A stretch of 64,000 bases of DNA, taken from contig NZ_MEIY01000001.1 in the NCBI RefSeq assembly GCF_001752365.1, positions 404,044-468,043 of the forward strand, in the 5' to 3' direction. Position 1 is the first letter of the stretch. The number at the start of each line of letters is the position of its first letter. Under the pieces are notes generated by a model, which did not search any database, was not told the origin of the DNA, and saw only the letters and a list, made by a program, of their open reading frames with translations. Shown one piece after another: positions 62,762 through 64,000 of this stretch. The stretch comes from Marinobacter sp. X15-166B. Lineage in GTDB: Bacteria > Pseudomonadota > Gammaproteobacteria > Pseudomonadales > Oleiphilaceae. The position numbers were made by a program, and so were the translations under genes.

Positions 62762-63217
62762 TCAGCGGTGATCCCCCCCCATGGTCGTGGCCGAGCCGTC
62801 CCAGCCCGGGTCGCCGGGGCGGCCAACCACCAACCGGCCGACCATCCCGGCCTGCTCGTGGGGAATGCAGTAAAAGTCATACACACCGGGTACCGTTAAG
62901 GTTAGTTCAAAACTCTCACCGGGCAGCAAATAGCCGCTGTCGAATGGCTCAGCCTGTGCGGGGATGCGGCGTACGCGCTCGAACAGCCGGGGATGGTAAG
63001 CAGTTACCGTGTGCGAGTTGCCCGGATCGCGATTCACGAAAGTGACGGCCACGCCGGTTTCAAGTGCCAGGCCGAACGGGTCGAACCAGACCCGTTCGCC
63101 ACGCGCGGTGCCCCGCATGTCAACCGTTACCACCCGACGACCGCCGATGGCCGGTAGGTGTGCAAGGAACAGCGCACTCCCCGCGATAACCAGAAAATCC
63201 CGCCGGGGCAGTTTCAT
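62762..63217 (-). CDS. Exported cupredoxin-like copper protein
   Basis: A 151-residue protein with an N-terminal twin-arginine-like or Sec signal ([17 protein letters not shown]) and a plastocyanin/azurin-type fold. The likely copper ligands are the His in NSHTVTAYH and Cys, His, Met in [14 protein letters not shown]. It would carry electrons or bind copper in the periplasm. Its start overlaps the preceding gene's stop by 4 bases (ATGA), so the two are coupled. Confidence 0.83.
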   Translation of the reverse strand: MKLPRRDFLVIAGSALFLAHLPAIGGRRVVTVDMRGTARGERVWFDPFGLALETGVAVTFVNRDPGNSHTVTAYHPRLFERVRRIPAQAEPFDSGYLLPGESFELTLTVPGVYDFYCIPHEQAGMVGRLVVGRPGDPGWDGSATTMGGDHR

Positions 63218-63627
63218 TTTGCCAACCGGCCTTTGGCATCATTATCGTGGTACAACACCACATGGGCATGGGGTGCCTCGACGCCCGGATGCCCCGCGTT
63301 GTAGTAGATGTCGACCGAAGTCACCTCGGGCAGACCGACGCTCAGATCATCGTAAGCGACGCCGTTTTTCAGCTCCTCCAATGGGGTCATATAGATGGTT
63401 GCCGACAGCTTGCCATCGTGGTCGTAGCCGAGAAACGGCCCGGCCGGCAGGGTATCGGGGTTGACAAACAAGGTGCCCAGGCCGGGCAGAAACGCCGGCA
63501 GCGGCAGCACATCACTCACTTGCACATAGGGGCTGTCTGGCGGCATTTGTTCAACCTTGCCGTCGCTCTGAGCAAACGCCACCGACGCTGCCAGCAAGCA
63601 CGCGGTTACGGATATCGCTTTAAACAT
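63214..63627 (-). CDS. Secreted protein of unknown function, cupredoxin-linked
   Basis: A 137-residue exported protein with a signal peptide (cleavage after AFA). The mature part includes [40 protein letters not shown] and a histidine-rich end, [19 protein letters not shown]. It may belong to a small DUF family (DUF5602-like), which I cannot confirm. The histidines could bind metal. A strong GGAGG precedes the ATG. First gene of an operon with the cupredoxin and sigma factor. Confidence 0.7.
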   Translation of the reverse strand: MFKAISVTACLLAASVAFAQSDGKVEQMPPDSPYVQVSDVLPLPAFLPGLGTLFVNPDTLPAGPFLGYDHDGKLSATIYMTPLEELKNGVAYDDLSVGLPEVTSVDIYYNAGHPGVEAPHAHVVLYHDNDAKGRLAK

Positions 63628-63796
63628 GTCACACCTCCGGTAACAGTACGGATTACGCCTTTGTGGGCCTGTACTTAATCAGATGCAATCCGAAGCCAAA
63701 GGTTACATAGCGGGTGGCGGCTGGAACTGCCGGAAGTATGCTGATAAGGTCCGGGCCAGAGGTTTACCCGTTCACATACCTTCAAGGACTGAAGAT

Positions 63797-64000
63797 ATGC
63801 GCAAGGCAACCGGATTGCAGTTCACCGCCCGTGTCGGTGAACTTCCCCTCGATGTGTTTGCTCTGGTCCGTTTTACCCTGACCGAACGGCTGTCCGCGCT
63901 GTGTCACGGCCGTCTGCAGCTGGCCAGCACCGACCCCGCCATTGCCGCCGGTGCGGTGCTGGAGCAGCCGGTGGAGCTGGTGATCTGGCAGGACGGCAGT
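63797..64000 (+). CDS. vgrG: Type VI secretion tip protein VgrG-like (partial, N-terminal)
   Basis: The first 68 residues of a protein that runs off the right edge. LQFTARVGELPLDVFALVRF, TLTERLSALCHGRLQLAS and AGAVLEQPVELVIW follow the N-terminal pattern of VgrG/gp27-like spike proteins (a bait sheet, a serine-leucine turn, then L-A-S-x-D-P). VgrG trimers form the tip of the type VI secretion needle. AAGGAC stands upstream of the ATG. The C-terminal effector part, if any, is outside the window. Confidence 0.72.
   Translation, partial: MRKATGLQFTARVGELPLDVFALVRFTLTERLSALCHGRLQLASTDPAIAAGAVLEQPVELVIWQDGS

Noticed and set aside
1..64000. tRNA, rRNA, CRISPR array, insertion sequence or prophage
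   Set aside because: No cloverleaf-like or rRNA sequence, no regularly spaced short direct repeats, and no transposase, integrase or phage structural protein was seen.

Overview
The window reads as a chromosome segment of a GC-rich (roughly 60% by eye), free-living, probably marine gammaproteobacterium in the broad Pseudomonadales/Cellvibrionales/Alteromonadales range. This is inferred from family content: YbiT, CheV, PA2778/PA2779, YdbH-YnbE-YdbL, YebG, RarD, NfsA, a hut operon, a TRAP transporter and a bkd operon. I see no rRNA, tRNA, CRISPR array, insertion sequence or phage gene.

Region by region. 1-6.9 kb: end of a YbiT-like ABC-F ATPase, small conserved proteins, a lytic-transglycosylase-like protein, CheV, an esterase, shikimate kinase and the PA2779/PA2778 pair. 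6.9-9.9 kb: a decayed locus in which remnants of a LysR regulator, mmsA, a BCCT transporter and a CaiB-type CoA-transferase surround one intact iron alcohol dehydrogenase. 10-20.4 kb: VanZ-like protein, CobW GTPase, CidA/LrgB pair, lipid kinase, SOS-controlled yebG with a perfect LexA box, outer-membrane barrel, enoyl-CoA hydratase, chemoreceptor, AbiTii-domain protein, glutaredoxin-like protein and GST. 20.4-30.3 kb: the ydbH-ynbE-ydbL envelope operon, then SulP, AtoE, MFS and RarD transporters and a second barrel protein. 31-38.5 kb: cold-shock protein, nitroreductase, then hutC and hutI-G-U-H with three matching palindromic HutC-type operators. 38.5-45.2 kb: VOC protein, deaminase, SDR, small membrane proteins, a frameshifted dicarboxylate symporter and a TPM-TPM-LemA operon.

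45.3-55.1 kb contains the most unusual signal: five co-oriented copies of an intergenic element of about 105-125 bp. Each begins with an imperfect palindrome that carries a perfect consensus DnaA box (TTATCCACA on the minus strand) and continues into a variable hairpin and a conserved tail. Between the copies lie a TRAP transporter operon, a DUF2897 protein, thioredoxins (one frameshifted), a DUF2750 protein, a PEP-CTERM protein, a DUF2244 protein and an AraC/class II aldolase/TauD cluster.

55.2-64 kb: a GATase1 protein, then the branched-chain 2-oxoacid dehydrogenase genes (E1 alpha, E1 beta, E2) followed at 3 bp by a Hanks-type kinase fused to a large unknown C-terminal region, with no E3 gene. 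A minus-strand operon of a secreted unknown protein, a cupredoxin and an ECF sigma factor follows, and the right edge opens into a VgrG-like type VI secretion gene.

Small indels interrupt mmsA, the dicarboxylate symporter and a thioredoxin gene. The last two lie in homopolymers and may be assembly errors. All family names come from reading the proteins, not from a database search.
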